Origin: Evansella sp041820985 | GTDB taxonomy: Bacteria > Bacillota > Bacilli > Bacillales > Salisediminibacteriaceae | Length of the DNA: 64,000 nt | Reading direction: 5' to 3' | Assembly (NCBI RefSeq): GCF_041820985.1 | Contig: NZ_JBGUAU010000012.1 | Span: 1 to 64,000, forward strand | Part shown: positions 1 to 8,812 of the stretch, piece after piece | Layout: each line of letters opens with the position of its first letter | How positions within the stretch are numbered: the first letter of the stretch is position 1 | Notes under the pieces: generated by a model | What the model saw: the letters and a program-made list of their open reading frames with translations, nothing else | Database searches by the model: none | Told to the model about the DNA's origin: nothing | Program-made: the position numbers and the translations under genes

Positions 1-1579
1 CTTCTATATCTTTAACATATTTTAGCCAAAGACTATTCCAATTAATAAAAATATCATTTTTGTTCATATCATAATTTAGCCTATAACTATAGCTATTACT
101 TGAATACTGACCATATAATATTTTATTAATCTCGAACATTGCATATGTGGTTAGAACTCTATCCTTAGCTGAAAGAGAATATAATTTTCTAACTTTTTCC
201 TTATCTTCTTTTCTTAGATATTCAAACATTTCAGCTTCTGGGTATACCCCCTGTTTTATAGAAATAAAGCATTTCAATAATTCTTCTTCATTTAAACAGC
301 CCAACTCATCGTAAATAAAATTAAGTGGAACTTCATCATTCTGAGTAAGATATTTCTTTTCTGAATTTATTACCCATTGGAAAAAAACTCTTTCTTCACA
401 ATTCTCCTCAACCGACAAATCTGAATCTTTTAAAAGTTCAAGGACATTATTTATATTATTATCTCTACAATACGAACAGTTTAAGTTGTATTTTTCTTCC
501 AAATACTTTATGCTCGGAGGATATAAATTACCTAGTATATCTAATTTTTTTTCAGTTACTTCTTCATTGTATATTTTGGAATCACTTGAAAAATATTTAG
601 TTAATAAGTCCTTGCCTAACTGGGGATTCTCTGGGTTACTAATTCTTATTAAAGTACCAGTAATCACCGTTCGGTCAAATTCACTTAAGTTTGGGATTCC
701 TTTAGAAAAAATGTAATCATAAATTTCACACTTTGACAGAGAAGAAATTATGTCATCAAGTTCAAGATTCCTATTCGTAAATCCTACAATATCATCATAT
801 TCTTTCACTTCAGACAGATTATTAATTTCTAGTATTTCATATAATTCATGTACATTAACTTCCTTAATTGCAAATATTGCCTCTACCTGTTTTTGTAAAA
901 ATTCGTCAGATAAATGTGTTATTTTCTCCAATTCATTAATGTCTTGTATAACATAAGAATATGCATTACTTTTCAAATGAAAAGATAGAGGGATTTTAAC
1001 CCCCAAACCAATTGAGTTACTTTTTGCCTTACCATTTTTAGGATATTTATCTAAAGTTATTGGACTATCTTCTTTGCCTATACATTTAAAATCTATTTTT
1101 TTTATTAACCCTTCTATAAGCAAAAAGCCAACATATTTATTAACTTCTTCATTAAGAAATATCCAAATATGAATCCCTCTGTTCCCGGAAAACTCTAATA
1201 TATAATCTATATTTAATTCCTTTAATACCACTATAGCTTCTTTTACTTCCTCTTCTAGTAATTTCCTATAACTATTATCATTAAAATAATCAAAATCATC
1301 ATTTATATAGTTTTTTCTAATGTCAAAATCTAAACAAATCCATCTTAATTTTTCAAACTTTTGTTGATATGTCATTAACCCTTGTTTATTTCTAATCATA
1401 TATCGAATTGTCGTAGCATCAATCTTTTTATAAACGGTATTATATACAACGTTATCTTCTTCATCTACAAGTTGTTTAGCATAGACATCTAAATTGTAAT
1501 AAAATCTCAGTAAACTTTTGGATATAAGTGTTTCCAACTCTTTGTTTTCTATTTTTGTTGGATAAGCCTGTACTGACAT
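1..1579 (-). CDS. Archaeo-eukaryotic-type primase (AEP), 3' end beyond window
   Basis: An open frame of at least 526 codons with no stop runs off the left edge. The AEP signature is visible: an acidic DFD motif at residues 84-86 (LDFDIRK), the SGNRGIHIWI motif at 131-140, and GLGVKIPLSFHLK near 191-203, which matches the third AEP motif. This implies nucleotide polymerisation, as primase or primase-polymerase. Further on, PPSIKYLEEKYNL followed by CSYC resembles the PPC-type motif of PriL-like C-terminal domains, which is weaker evidence. The start at 1579 is chosen because AAAGGATG lies 6-9 bases upstream; an ATG at 1588 overlaps that site. Such AEPs outside replication are known from conflict systems, CRISPR-linked loci and plasmids; the closest class cannot be decided here. 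Composition is very AT-rich, like the rest of the island. Confidence 0.72.
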   Translation of the reverse strand, partial: MSVQAYPTKIENKELETLISKSLLRFYYNLDVYAKQLVDEEDNVVYNTVYKKIDATTIRYMIRNKQGLMTYQQKFEKLRWICLDFDIRKNYINDDFDYFNDNSYRKLLEEEVKEAIVVLKELNIDYILEFSGNRGIHIWIFLNEEVNKYVGFLLIEGLIKKIDFKCIGKEDSPITLDKYPKNGKAKSNSIGLGVKIPLSFHLKSNAYSYVIQDINELEKITHLSDEFLQKQVEAIFAIKEVNVHELYEILEINNLSEVKEYDDIVGFTNRNLELDDIISSLSKCEIYDYIFSKGIPNLSEFDRTVITGTLIRISNPENPQLGKDLLTKYFSSDSKIYNEEVTEKKLDILGNLYPPSIKYLEEKYNLNCSYCRDNNINNVLELLKDSDLSVEENCEERVFFQWVINSEKKYLTQNDEVPLNFIYDELGCLNEEELLKCFISIKQGVYPEAEMFEYLRKEDKEKVRKLYSLSAKDRVLTTYAMFEINKILYGQYSSNSYSYRLNYDMNKNDIFINWNSLWLKYVKDIE

Positions 1580-1929
1580 ATTACTCATCCTTTCAATAAT
1601 ATTAGTTTATTTTTATTTGAACAACATGGAATCAAACCCAATATTTACTATTATATCGAAAATTCGCACATTTTGTAATACACAAAACCTTTTATTCAAA
1701 TATTATAGAAAAAAACTGTTATTCGCCTCCAAAGAATGATGGAGGTTTTCTTCCTCCAAGCAATTTTTCAGGGAGTTACACTGTACTATATTACTTTTTC
1801 GAGATATGTTGTGTTATCTATCTCAAATATCTTTTCAATGATTTCATCAAGATAATGGGATGTTATCTTGATGAATATTAAGAACTTTAATACCTCAAAG
1901 AAAGCTACCAGTGTATATGGTAGCTTTCT
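1580..1929. other. Gene-free stretch between primase and recombinase
   Basis: About 350 bases without a credible gene. It contains three hairpin-capable sequences: CCTCCA/TGGAGG around 1730-1746, a perfect 12-bp inverted repeat at 1844-1874 and the recombinase terminator at 1897-1931. The promoter of the leftward primase should lie in 1600-1700, but I see no clear -35/-10 pair. Confidence 0.5.
1844..1874. repeat. Perfect 12-bp inverted repeat
   Basis: Arms TCATCAAGATAA (1844-1855) and TTATCTTGATGA (1863-1874) are perfect complements around a 7-base loop. There is no T-run on either side, so it is not an ordinary terminator. It lies downstream of a tyrosine recombinase gene, so a recombination or protein-binding site is possible; this is inference. 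Confidence 0.45.
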
Positions 1930-1931
1930 TT
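1897..1931 (-). terminator. Rho-independent terminator of the recombinase gene
   Basis: A 13-bp perfect stem AAAGAAAGCTACC / GGTAGCTTTCTTT with a 9-base loop, overlapping the stop codon of the leftward recombinase gene. The T-rich end is imperfect in both directions, so it may work bidirectionally. Confidence 0.7.
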
Positions 1932-3108
1932 ATAAATTCGGATTATTCTTTAACAGGTCCCTGTGATTCTCTTCAACCCCCTTCCAAAACTCCTTGGTCA
2001 AGTAATACCTCATTACATCTATCCTCGAATGGCTAATGCTAACGCTTACTAGTAAGGAAACTAATTCTTTCTTTGTAAATTCCCTTTTAGCTGCATTTTT
2101 AGGATTCTTGAATTTATCCCTAATATTCTTGAGAACATTATTGAATTTACTTTTCAGTTTGGGGTCTTGTCCGGCAATCTTATCTAGCTCTTTCTCCAAT
2201 TCTTTTTTTGTTTTATGTAATAAGTGAAATGCTTCCTCTTGGGCGAAACCTTTACGCGCGCTGTGGCTAGTCACTGGATTATCAAGCTTACCTTCTTCTA
2301 TTAATGTATCTGAGGCTGTTTTAATTAACTCCGAAATATGGACCCTCATCTTTTCAATTGATTTATCTTGTCCTGCCTTAGTTCCAAGTTGATACTGAAT
2401 GGTCAATATTGGCGAACCGTCCCTTTTCCCCTCACATAACTTCGAATAATGTTCAATAGCTTCTGAACGCAAGAATCCAAAGTTATCTTTCCCACCATTA
2501 TCTCCACAAGAAGTCAAAGAACCTTCCTCTTCATTAAAATTTCCTACTTTATGTCGCAACTGAGCATTTATTCTTCTCCCAGTTAAGAACTCCCCCCATA
2601 GAGCATCCGCTGCCACAGAGCCAGCTTGTGTTTTCATCTCTCTAAGGTAGGTACAAACAGCTACAACATCTTTTCTACTCGCCGCCATAACAGAAGAATC
2701 TTTCGCTTTTCTATATACATTCATCTCATCCATCAAATGTGATAGTTTCTCTTTTTTAGGGAATTTAAGTTTATATTGAAATTCCCCAGCATTTACACAA
2801 TAATGATTAAAAGCAGCCATAGCATCGTCTAATCCTCTTAAATGATAAGCTACGCTAGTATTACCTTCATGGTATTCTTTAATTCTTTCATCATAATACC
2901 TAAAGTAATCCTTTTGTTTTAACTTTGCAAAATCGGTTACACCCCAATGATTTTCCATATAGTTATACATTGTATGAAGCTCATATTTGTACTTACTATT
3001 CGTTCCATTTGAAAATCCAGAACCATTATCTTTTTTCTTTTTAGACATACCTGTTACTTTGTTCGCTTTCATCCATTTAAAAACATTATCTAATTTTGTA
3101 AAATCCAA
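1930..3108 (-). CDS. Divergent tyrosine recombinase / integrase-like protein
   Basis: A protein of 392 residues. The catalytic set of tyrosine recombinases can be traced: TGRRINAQL near 176-184 (box I Arg), GGKDNFGFL near 205-213 (candidate Lys), SHSARKG at 281-287 (box II HxxR), SHSRIDVMRYYL at 359-370 (late His and the candidate nucleophile Tyr 368/369). Spacing is wider than in common phage integrases, with an unusual charged helical insert between box II and the tyrosine. It would cut and rejoin DNA at specific sites. The start is TTG at 3108 because GGGAGGTGG ends five bases upstream; the ATG at 3150 has no ribosome site. It may mobilise the surrounding island or serve as a resolvase. 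Confidence 0.7.
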   Translation of the reverse strand: MDFTKLDNVFKWMKANKVTGMSKKKKDNGSGFSNGTNSKYKYELHTMYNYMENHWGVTDFAKLKQKDYFRYYDERIKEYHEGNTSVAYHLRGLDDAMAAFNHYCVNAGEFQYKLKFPKKEKLSHLMDEMNVYRKAKDSSVMAASRKDVVAVCTYLREMKTQAGSVAADALWGEFLTGRRINAQLRHKVGNFNEEEGSLTSCGDNGGKDNFGFLRSEAIEHYSKLCEGKRDGSPILTIQYQLGTKAGQDKSIEKMRVHISELIKTASDTLIEEGKLDNPVTSHSARKGFAQEEAFHLLHKTKKELEKELDKIAGQDPKLKSKFNNVLKNIRDKFKNPKNAAKREFTKKELVSLLVSVSISHSRIDVMRYYLTKEFWKGVEENHRDLLKNNPNL

Positions 3109-3235
3109 AATTACCACCTCCCTAAAAACATCTGGAATATTATAGTTCATATATCAGAAAGATGGTAAATTAATTAAGAATAGTCGGTTTAGGTATACTC
3201 GACGAGAGGAAATATCTACGGGTAATGACTTATAC

Positions 3236-4918
3236 TTATTTTTTTATAGCATTGTATCTAAGAATATTTAGCAATACCATACTAATGCATAAAATTATCC
3301 ATAAAGAAACAGTCCATCTAAGCGGGTGCAAAGCAAAAAAAACTCCAATACCGAACGGTAAATTCACTAAAAAATCTTCTACTAAATATTTAATTCCCCT
3401 ATAACCTAGTAAAACTGTTAGAATAGATGTCATTATTAGAATATATGTTTCTGATTGCTTTATCGCAAACTCCCTCGTACTATTTACATCCTCGCGTGCG
3501 TTAACAAACAATTTTTCTACTTTTTCTACAATTTTTTCTGTACCAGATTTATCTAATAATTTCCCATAAAGGTTCATAGGGCTACCATACGATTTAAAAA
3601 GAAGTTGCTGGTCATAATTTATTTTTAGGGAAGTAAATTCATTTCTGGTAGAATTATAATCTTTTAATGATTTTATTGATTTCTTCGATAGTTTATTAAG
3701 TAGCCTAAGTGCATAAAATCTCTTTATGAAGGTAAGTTCATAGAATCTTAGAAATTCAAACATTGTAAATAAACATTCCTCTTTATAAATCTCACCTATC
3801 ACATCGTCATAAAGACCTTCTTTTTTTAATTCCTTTTCTATTTCTGTTAATCTACTTGTAGCATCTCCATGAAATGCAGAGTACGAAAAACTCAGTAAAG
3901 AAATAACTTCAGAACAATAAAAATGCATACTCTTATATTTTTCAATAATAGTATTTTTAAGGTATTCATCGATGCTATCATTAGTCATTCTGTCGACATT
4001 TTGTTTTTTACCGTTAATAAGATAAGAAACGTATAAACTTTTATTTTTATCTACAAAATCTATGTGATTAGGTCTCTTGTTACGCTCGAAATCACCGAAA
4101 ACCCAAGCTATTTGTTTTTGGGAATGTATTTTTAATTCTTGTTTCCGACAGATATATTCTAATTGTTTAGTGTAGTAATCAAGGATTTGGTACACCGATA
4201 CATTCTGTTTCTTATCTCTAATCCAGAAATCCCTTGATGAATAGGAATCCTTTAATGTATAAAATTCAACATCTTCCAGTTTTACTGAATTAGGGGAATC
4301 AAAAGGTAACTCTGGTTTATTTTTTGTGAATCCAATTGAAACTTGAACAGTAATTATTCCAGCACTATAAACGTTAGCTATAACAATGGGTTTAACGAAA
4401 TTCCCTTCATATTTCCCTAAGAAGGGGAGTAATATAAATCTTTGATAATTACTAAATAAGAAGTCATCATTGAGATATTGCCTATTAAGGTTTTCAAAAT
4501 TATTATCCAAATCTATTGCTGTATTAAAAACACTATATTCAATTGGTTTAACAATATGAGTAGCTATGTAGGAATTGGCATCTTTAAACTGAATATCGTA
4601 ATCATATTCGAAATCATCTTTTAATCCATGATTCTCCATAAAATGAAAAATCTGTTCCTGACTTATATCGCTTGGCATTATAGTTGAGTAAATTGTTTTG
4701 ATGTTTGGGTCCTGATTCTTCTTTGGAGCATTTACCGTATATGCTGTTTGCTTTAGAACCACATAATTTTCATACCTTTTATTAATTGTTCCTGTATCAT
4801 TTTTTGAATCAATATATGATACATATGCTCTAGAGTCTTTAATTAATTTTATAATATTAGAGTAATTAGAAGGTTCGAATGTTATAATTCCAAATAAATT
4901 TATGTTCTCATAAAACAT
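3236..4918 (-). CDS. Unknown 560-residue protein with C-terminal membrane anchor
   Basis: Not recognised. The long N-terminal part (about residues 1-470) is soluble, rich in Asn, Lys and Tyr, and includes a helical stretch around 350-450. Two hydrophobic segments near 495-515 and 535-555 (ETYILIMTSILTVLLGY and TVSLWIILCISMVLLNIL) form a C-terminal hairpin anchor, leaving the bulk most likely in the cytoplasm. A large cytosolic sensor on a small membrane hairpin is common among abortive-infection effectors, but no catalytic motif is visible. AAGGTGGG eight bases upstream supports the ATG. It sits between the recombinase gene and a structured non-coding stretch. Confidence 0.6.
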   Translation of the reverse strand: MFYENINLFGIITFEPSNYSNIIKLIKDSRAYVSYIDSKNDTGTINKRYENYVVLKQTAYTVNAPKKNQDPNIKTIYSTIMPSDISQEQIFHFMENHGLKDDFEYDYDIQFKDANSYIATHIVKPIEYSVFNTAIDLDNNFENLNRQYLNDDFLFSNYQRFILLPFLGKYEGNFVKPIVIANVYSAGIITVQVSIGFTKNKPELPFDSPNSVKLEDVEFYTLKDSYSSRDFWIRDKKQNVSVYQILDYYTKQLEYICRKQELKIHSQKQIAWVFGDFERNKRPNHIDFVDKNKSLYVSYLINGKKQNVDRMTNDSIDEYLKNTIIEKYKSMHFYCSEVISLLSFSYSAFHGDATSRLTEIEKELKKEGLYDDVIGEIYKEECLFTMFEFLRFYELTFIKRFYALRLLNKLSKKSIKSLKDYNSTRNEFTSLKINYDQQLLFKSYGSPMNLYGKLLDKSGTEKIVEKVEKLFVNAREDVNSTREFAIKQSETYILIMTSILTVLLGYRGIKYLVEDFLVNLPFGIGVFFALHPLRWTVSLWIILCISMVLLNILRYNAIKK

Positions 4919-6460
4919 TTATTTTCCCACCTTGAAAATCAGATTTTATAGATTAAGTCTATAAACCAAACATCGCTCAATCTGTGCTACTTAAAATTGT
5001 GTTTTGTTTTAATAAAATACATTTCTTTATTTATAAAAGTGATAATCCCCTAAATTTTACAATATTTATAACTATTTTAACATGTACAAACCTTAACAAT
5101 TCTAAATAGCTTTTATGTAACTTCAACACTAGAGGATAAGCTCTAGTAACATAAATTATTTTAAAGCTTAAAACACATTCAAAGCAATGAGAGTAGATTT
5201 TGCTCCAAAATCGCGTGGCAAAAACTACCTTGTCGAAGAATGGTTCAGTCAGACTACAGGGTTCCATAAACTTTTCGGAGAACCTTCGGTTTCCTCAAAA
5301 GGTTTATTCCACCCTTCCGACTGACAAAACCTTCTTCTCCCAAGTTCAAGAGATCACATCTTCTTCAGGAAGATGTGAAAAGCTGCCCCCTTTTATCCTA
5401 CCCACTCTCAAGATGTATCGAAATGTAGTTCCGCGTTCTATTACTTGTCCAATAGAACCATCACCATTGCCAGTAGTGTACCTAATCGTTCATACATTGT
5501 TCCTACATAGAAACATTTCTACGTACGAAGACTGTATGAATTCCAAGTGAAATACCCTACTGTTGCGATAGCCAATTTTTACTTAAAATGCACATTGACT
5601 GAGCCTATAGGTGCACTACGCCTATAACCCTCCCCTACCCTATGCACAGGTTTTCGCGGGGTAAAACGTCTGATTTATTTTTAGAAACCAGCAAAAACTA
5701 TGAAAATTTTCGAAATGCATCTTTTTATACCGCATCGTATTTTATCGTCTGGACCGACACAGACACTCTAGATAACATTCCGATACATCAAGGTATTGAA
5801 TTTTTGTTACTCTAATTATCTTCCAAATCTTATATTGCTCTTCCTCACTCTATTGTTCCGAATCTACGTGTGTTCTACAGTTCGATTCCCTTATTAATTT
5901 GGTTGAACAACAAAATGACTTAATTGCTACACTCCTATTCTAAAAATCATTTTTTACAAAAATTACTTTAGTTCAGTCGACTAACCTACACCCTCACTCC
6001 AGTTTACATGTTTTATGTTTTTGCTAGAGACTGTTTGTTATTGGGGACTAATATCTGAACTATCTTCTCCTAACAGAAATAGTTAATGTTATGTTTATTA
6101 CATTCTGATAAGGTACTACGCTATTAAAAGAACTTGTGATGCACACAATTGAGCGTCTCTCAATGATGATTCTAATGTCACATTTTTAAGATGTAACAAT
6201 GTATGAAACTTCTAATCACTTAGGACAGCTAATTTATTAATCGTCTTGACATTTGTCTGCTTCCTCCAATTAAGATGCAATTATGTGGTTTCAATGAAAT
6301 ATCCTCCATTCTATATTGTCGGTTATTTAGTAAGTAAAACTGAAAAAATATAATCGACTAGGTAAAGTCGAGAAAAGAACGGTATGTTCTTATTAATATA
6401 ATTCATATAAATTGTATGATGAATTACTAAAAAGTGTAAAAAACCACCAAAAGTTGGTGG
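4919..6460. other. 1.5 kb gene-free stretch in the accessory island
   Basis: No convincing protein frame on either strand; the frames present lack ribosome sites and coincide with RNA-like hairpins. 5190-5700 is folded (separate entry). 5700-6430 is AT-rich with little structure; on the minus strand a GGAGGAAG site precedes a seven-codon ATG frame near 6254-6234, too short to claim. A TAGGT-type short repeat occurs at 5977-5988 and 6359-6371. Confidence 0.5.
5190..5700 (-). ncRNA. Candidate large structured RNA
   Basis: Many local hairpins stack in a region of higher GC than its surroundings. A 116-nt extended hairpin spans 5344-5229, closed by CTTG/CAAG, built from a series of paired segments (GAAGAA/TTCTTC, CAGTC/GACTG, GGGT/ACCC, ATAAAC/GTTTAT) and capped by AACC-GAA-GGTT. 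Others are CACATCTTC/GAAGATGTG (5355-5377, 9 bp), GTTCTATT/AATAGAAC (5435-5458, 8 bp), a 10-bp arm at 5504-5525 and TATAGG/CCTATA (5606-5626). In the 5504-5525 arm the single mismatch is a G-U pair only if the minus strand is transcribed, which favours that strand. Ends, promoter and class are unknown. I do not recognise RNase P, SRP, tmRNA or 6S signatures. Confidence 0.5.
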
Positions 6461-6462
6461 TT
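6436..6462 (-). terminator. Terminator of the 413-residue gene
   Basis: Stem AACCACCAA / TTGGTGGTT with a 3-base loop, followed on the minus strand by a run of six T. It overlaps the stop codon of the leftward gene, which is therefore transcribed as its own unit. Confidence 0.85.
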
Positions 6463-7702
6463 AATTTAATTTCTTATACTCTTCAAGTACTTTGCCAGGT
6501 ATATTCTCTAGTTCATCCAAAGTTATGGAATATTTGGTAAAGAAACGCATTTTGTTTATACTAGCTGGGGTGAGGTATATCTTCCACTCTGCTTTATTAT
6601 TACTAGTATCATCTATAAAAAATCCATCAGTAAAGATTATCTTTAATTCTCCTGGAACTTGTTTATCTTTTGGTTCTCGAAAAGGCATTAAAAATCTTAA
6701 TTGCTTCTCTGCCTCACTTTTAAGATATAGGAAAAGTTTGTTTCCATTCGTCCCCTGTCCTCTCAAATCCTCAGTAACTTCTAATCTCAATTCAGTCTCA
6801 TCACCTCGTATCAAATCGCTTTTGGTAATAATTAAATTACCATTAATGTGCCTTAGCATTTTCTTTATATGCTCAATTAAAAAATCGTACTCTTCGATTG
6901 TAATATGCGATAGACAAACTTTAACTCCCAAACGTTCCTTGATTTTATTTACTATCTTATTGAAGTAAATAAAGAAATTATCGTAATTTTCTATAGTTGG
7001 ATAACTTTCAGTCTCCTTCCAAAGCTTACGTGATTCCAAATACCAGTCGTAAAGATTATCGGTGAATTCTTCATCCAACTGACGAACTTTCCTTTCCAAC
7101 TCCCTAATCATCCCTTCCCTTTCATCCAGGATATCCCATCGCGCATCGTCTTTTGTAGTGTTTTTTGGAAGAGGAATGTAATAAACATCTGGACCCTCGC
7201 CTTCTTTATTTAATCGTTTACTTTGATGTACTAAGTTGTAGTCATAAATAAACTCTTTCTTATCGATATTCTTAAAATCAGGTTTTAAATTCTCATAGAC
7301 TACATCATTAAATTTTCTATCCACATTCTTTATCATTGTCTCTATTTTAAAATAGCCAAATGGTTTAGCGACTTTTTCTGTTACTACTTGTAAAAATACA
7401 TCTTTTGATGGCAGCTTTTTTACTCCAAAATATCTCTTCTTATATCTGTCTCGCTCCATTTCATTATAATAAAAATATTTATATTTACAGTTATGCTGAC
7501 TACTAAAATCAAAACAATCGGTAATTAGTTCATCATCAATTTTTAAATCCGATTTCGAAATAATTTCATCTGAGACCTTAACAAACTCAATCTCAAATTT
7601 TTTCATCGCCCTAATAGAATCAATTGAATAATTAATTAATTCATCGTCAGTCATCTCCTGCATCTGAGAAACACTAACTAATTTAAACTGGTTATTGCTC
7701 AA
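6461..7702 (-). CDS. Unknown 413-residue protein
   Basis: Not recognised. The protein is soluble and highly charged, with a probable coiled coil around residues 190-225 (EREGMIRELERKVRQLDEEF) and a C-terminal beta-rich part (GELKIIFTDGFFIDDTSNN). FIDD superficially recalls a reverse-transcriptase active site, but the other motifs are missing. The start is TTG at 7702, six bases after a perfect GGAGGTG; an upstream in-frame TTG overlaps that ribosome site. A TATAAT at 7731-7736 on the minus strand is a plausible -10. It has its own terminator and lies at the promoter-proximal end of the leftward island genes. Confidence 0.6.
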   Translation of the reverse strand: MSNNQFKLVSVSQMQEMTDDELINYSIDSIRAMKKFEIEFVKVSDEIISKSDLKIDDELITDCFDFSSQHNCKYKYFYYNEMERDRYKKRYFGVKKLPSKDVFLQVVTEKVAKPFGYFKIETMIKNVDRKFNDVVYENLKPDFKNIDKKEFIYDYNLVHQSKRLNKEGEGPDVYYIPLPKNTTKDDARWDILDEREGMIRELERKVRQLDEEFTDNLYDWYLESRKLWKETESYPTIENYDNFFIYFNKIVNKIKERLGVKVCLSHITIEEYDFLIEHIKKMLRHINGNLIITKSDLIRGDETELRLEVTEDLRGQGTNGNKLFLYLKSEAEKQLRFLMPFREPKDKQVPGELKIIFTDGFFIDDTSNNKAEWKIYLTPASINKMRFFTKYSITLDELENIPGKVLEEYKKLN

Positions 7703-7933
7703 GTTATTCACCTCCAAAAATTTAACATATTATAATACAGAATCTCATTAACAGTTAGAATAATTCCAAAAAAACTCCAATACCCCCTCCAGACTTGTTC
7801 CGATTGGAAAGACCATACCGTGAATGAATATATGCTTAATTCCCTCCCATAATTTTGTGCTTTATAATGAAGTAAAGTGGTTATTTCGGTACTATATCTT
7901 TCATATATAAGAATCTTTAAGGGAGGATTTAAA

Positions 7934-8269
7934 ATGGGATTTTACATTGAAGCTAAGACGAAGGACGGTCATACATTCGCAAGTAAATCATTTCGTGTTA
8001 TGGACCCAAACGTAAAACACTTCTATTCTGCATTCGGTTTAGAAGAACCAGGTCCTGATGATTGGAGTGGAGATGGAAGGAAATTAAAGCTGAGCGTAAA
8101 TCAACTGAAACAAGCACGAGTATATCTTTCAAAAACTGAATTTTACAATAAAGTGGATAATACTAGATTACATCCTCTCGTATCCTTATTCTCTTCTCTG
8201 GATTCGTCAGAAATTGATGGTGAAAAGGATAAGGAATTTAGACTTAAATTTCTAGACGAATGTATTTAA
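7934..8269 (+). CDS. Unknown 111-residue protein
   Basis: Not recognised. The start at 7934 is set by GGGAGGATTTAAA directly upstream; an in-frame GTG at 7877 has no ribosome site. The protein is soluble and mixed alpha/beta, beginning MGFYIEAKTKDGHTF, with no signal peptide or membrane segment. It is transcribed away from the island genes and towards a broken HicB-like gene; no shared function can be claimed. Confidence 0.6.
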   Translation: MGFYIEAKTKDGHTFASKSFRVMDPNVKHFYSAFGLEEPGPDDWSGDGRKLKLSVNQLKQARVYLSKTEFYNKVDNTRLHPLVSLFSSLDSSEIDGEKDKEFRLKFLDECI

Positions 8270-8326
8270 ATTGCTACCACTGATGGAACTGTTACCTTAA
8301 TGTTTGGTTAGGAAGGTAAATATATT

Positions 8327-8572
8327 ATGAGTATAAATAAAAATCTGGATTAATACCTTTCTTTAAATTATTTGGACATTATCGAAGAAAAAGATGGATA
8401 TTGGTACGGAAGAATATTTGAATTAGATGGTTGTCAAACTACTTTCGATACAAAAGAAGATTGTTTGAAGGAACTAGAACAAGTGAAACGGGATTACTTA
8501 GAACTAAAGTTGAAACATGGAGACCCAAACCTATTTTCAAAAACGATAATTATGAAAAAGTTGCTAACTTAA
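8327..8572 (+). pseudogene. HicB-like antitoxin remnant with in-frame stop
   Basis: ATG at 8327 follows AGGAAGG and reads MSINKNLD, then TAA at 8351, then in the same frame YLSLNYLDIIEEKDGYW and FELDGCQTTFDTKEDCLKEL. The joined frame fits HicB-family antitoxins (NLDYYLxLxY..., then ExDGYW...LxGCxTxxDTxEEAL), with the tyrosine codon expected after NLD turned into TAA. The C-terminus is also abnormal, ending MKKLLT instead of the usual DNA-binding part; a frameshift there would give a different tail. No HicA toxin gene is adjacent. The gene is probably dead. Confidence 0.6.
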
Positions 8573-8812
8573 TAATTTAATAGGATAAATGAAACAAATG
8601 GAGAAGAATACCCAAATCTGTTGCATCATTGACTTGATATTGACCATGAATAGCTTGTTTATTAGGATTCTACCCCACATGGACCACAACCACGTTGTCC
8701 TATTTTTGGTTCTCCCTGCCAAAAGGATTATATCTACTTTCGTTATATTTTTTAATCTCTTCTCCTTTTCACACCAAATTTTTTTACAATAACTCTTTTT
8801 CCCTTTCGTGTT

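Noticed and set aside
5031..5550. Protein frames of 78 and 116 codons in the folded region
   Set aside because: They lack ribosome sites, lie on opposite strands over the same hairpins, and their residue make-up is unlike neighbouring proteins. The hairpins explain the sequence better.
6461..7702. Reverse transcriptase or retron enzyme suggested by FIDD and the nearby long hairpin
   Set aside because: No other reverse-transcriptase motif is present and FIDD sits near the C-terminus in a beta hairpin, so a retron is not supported.
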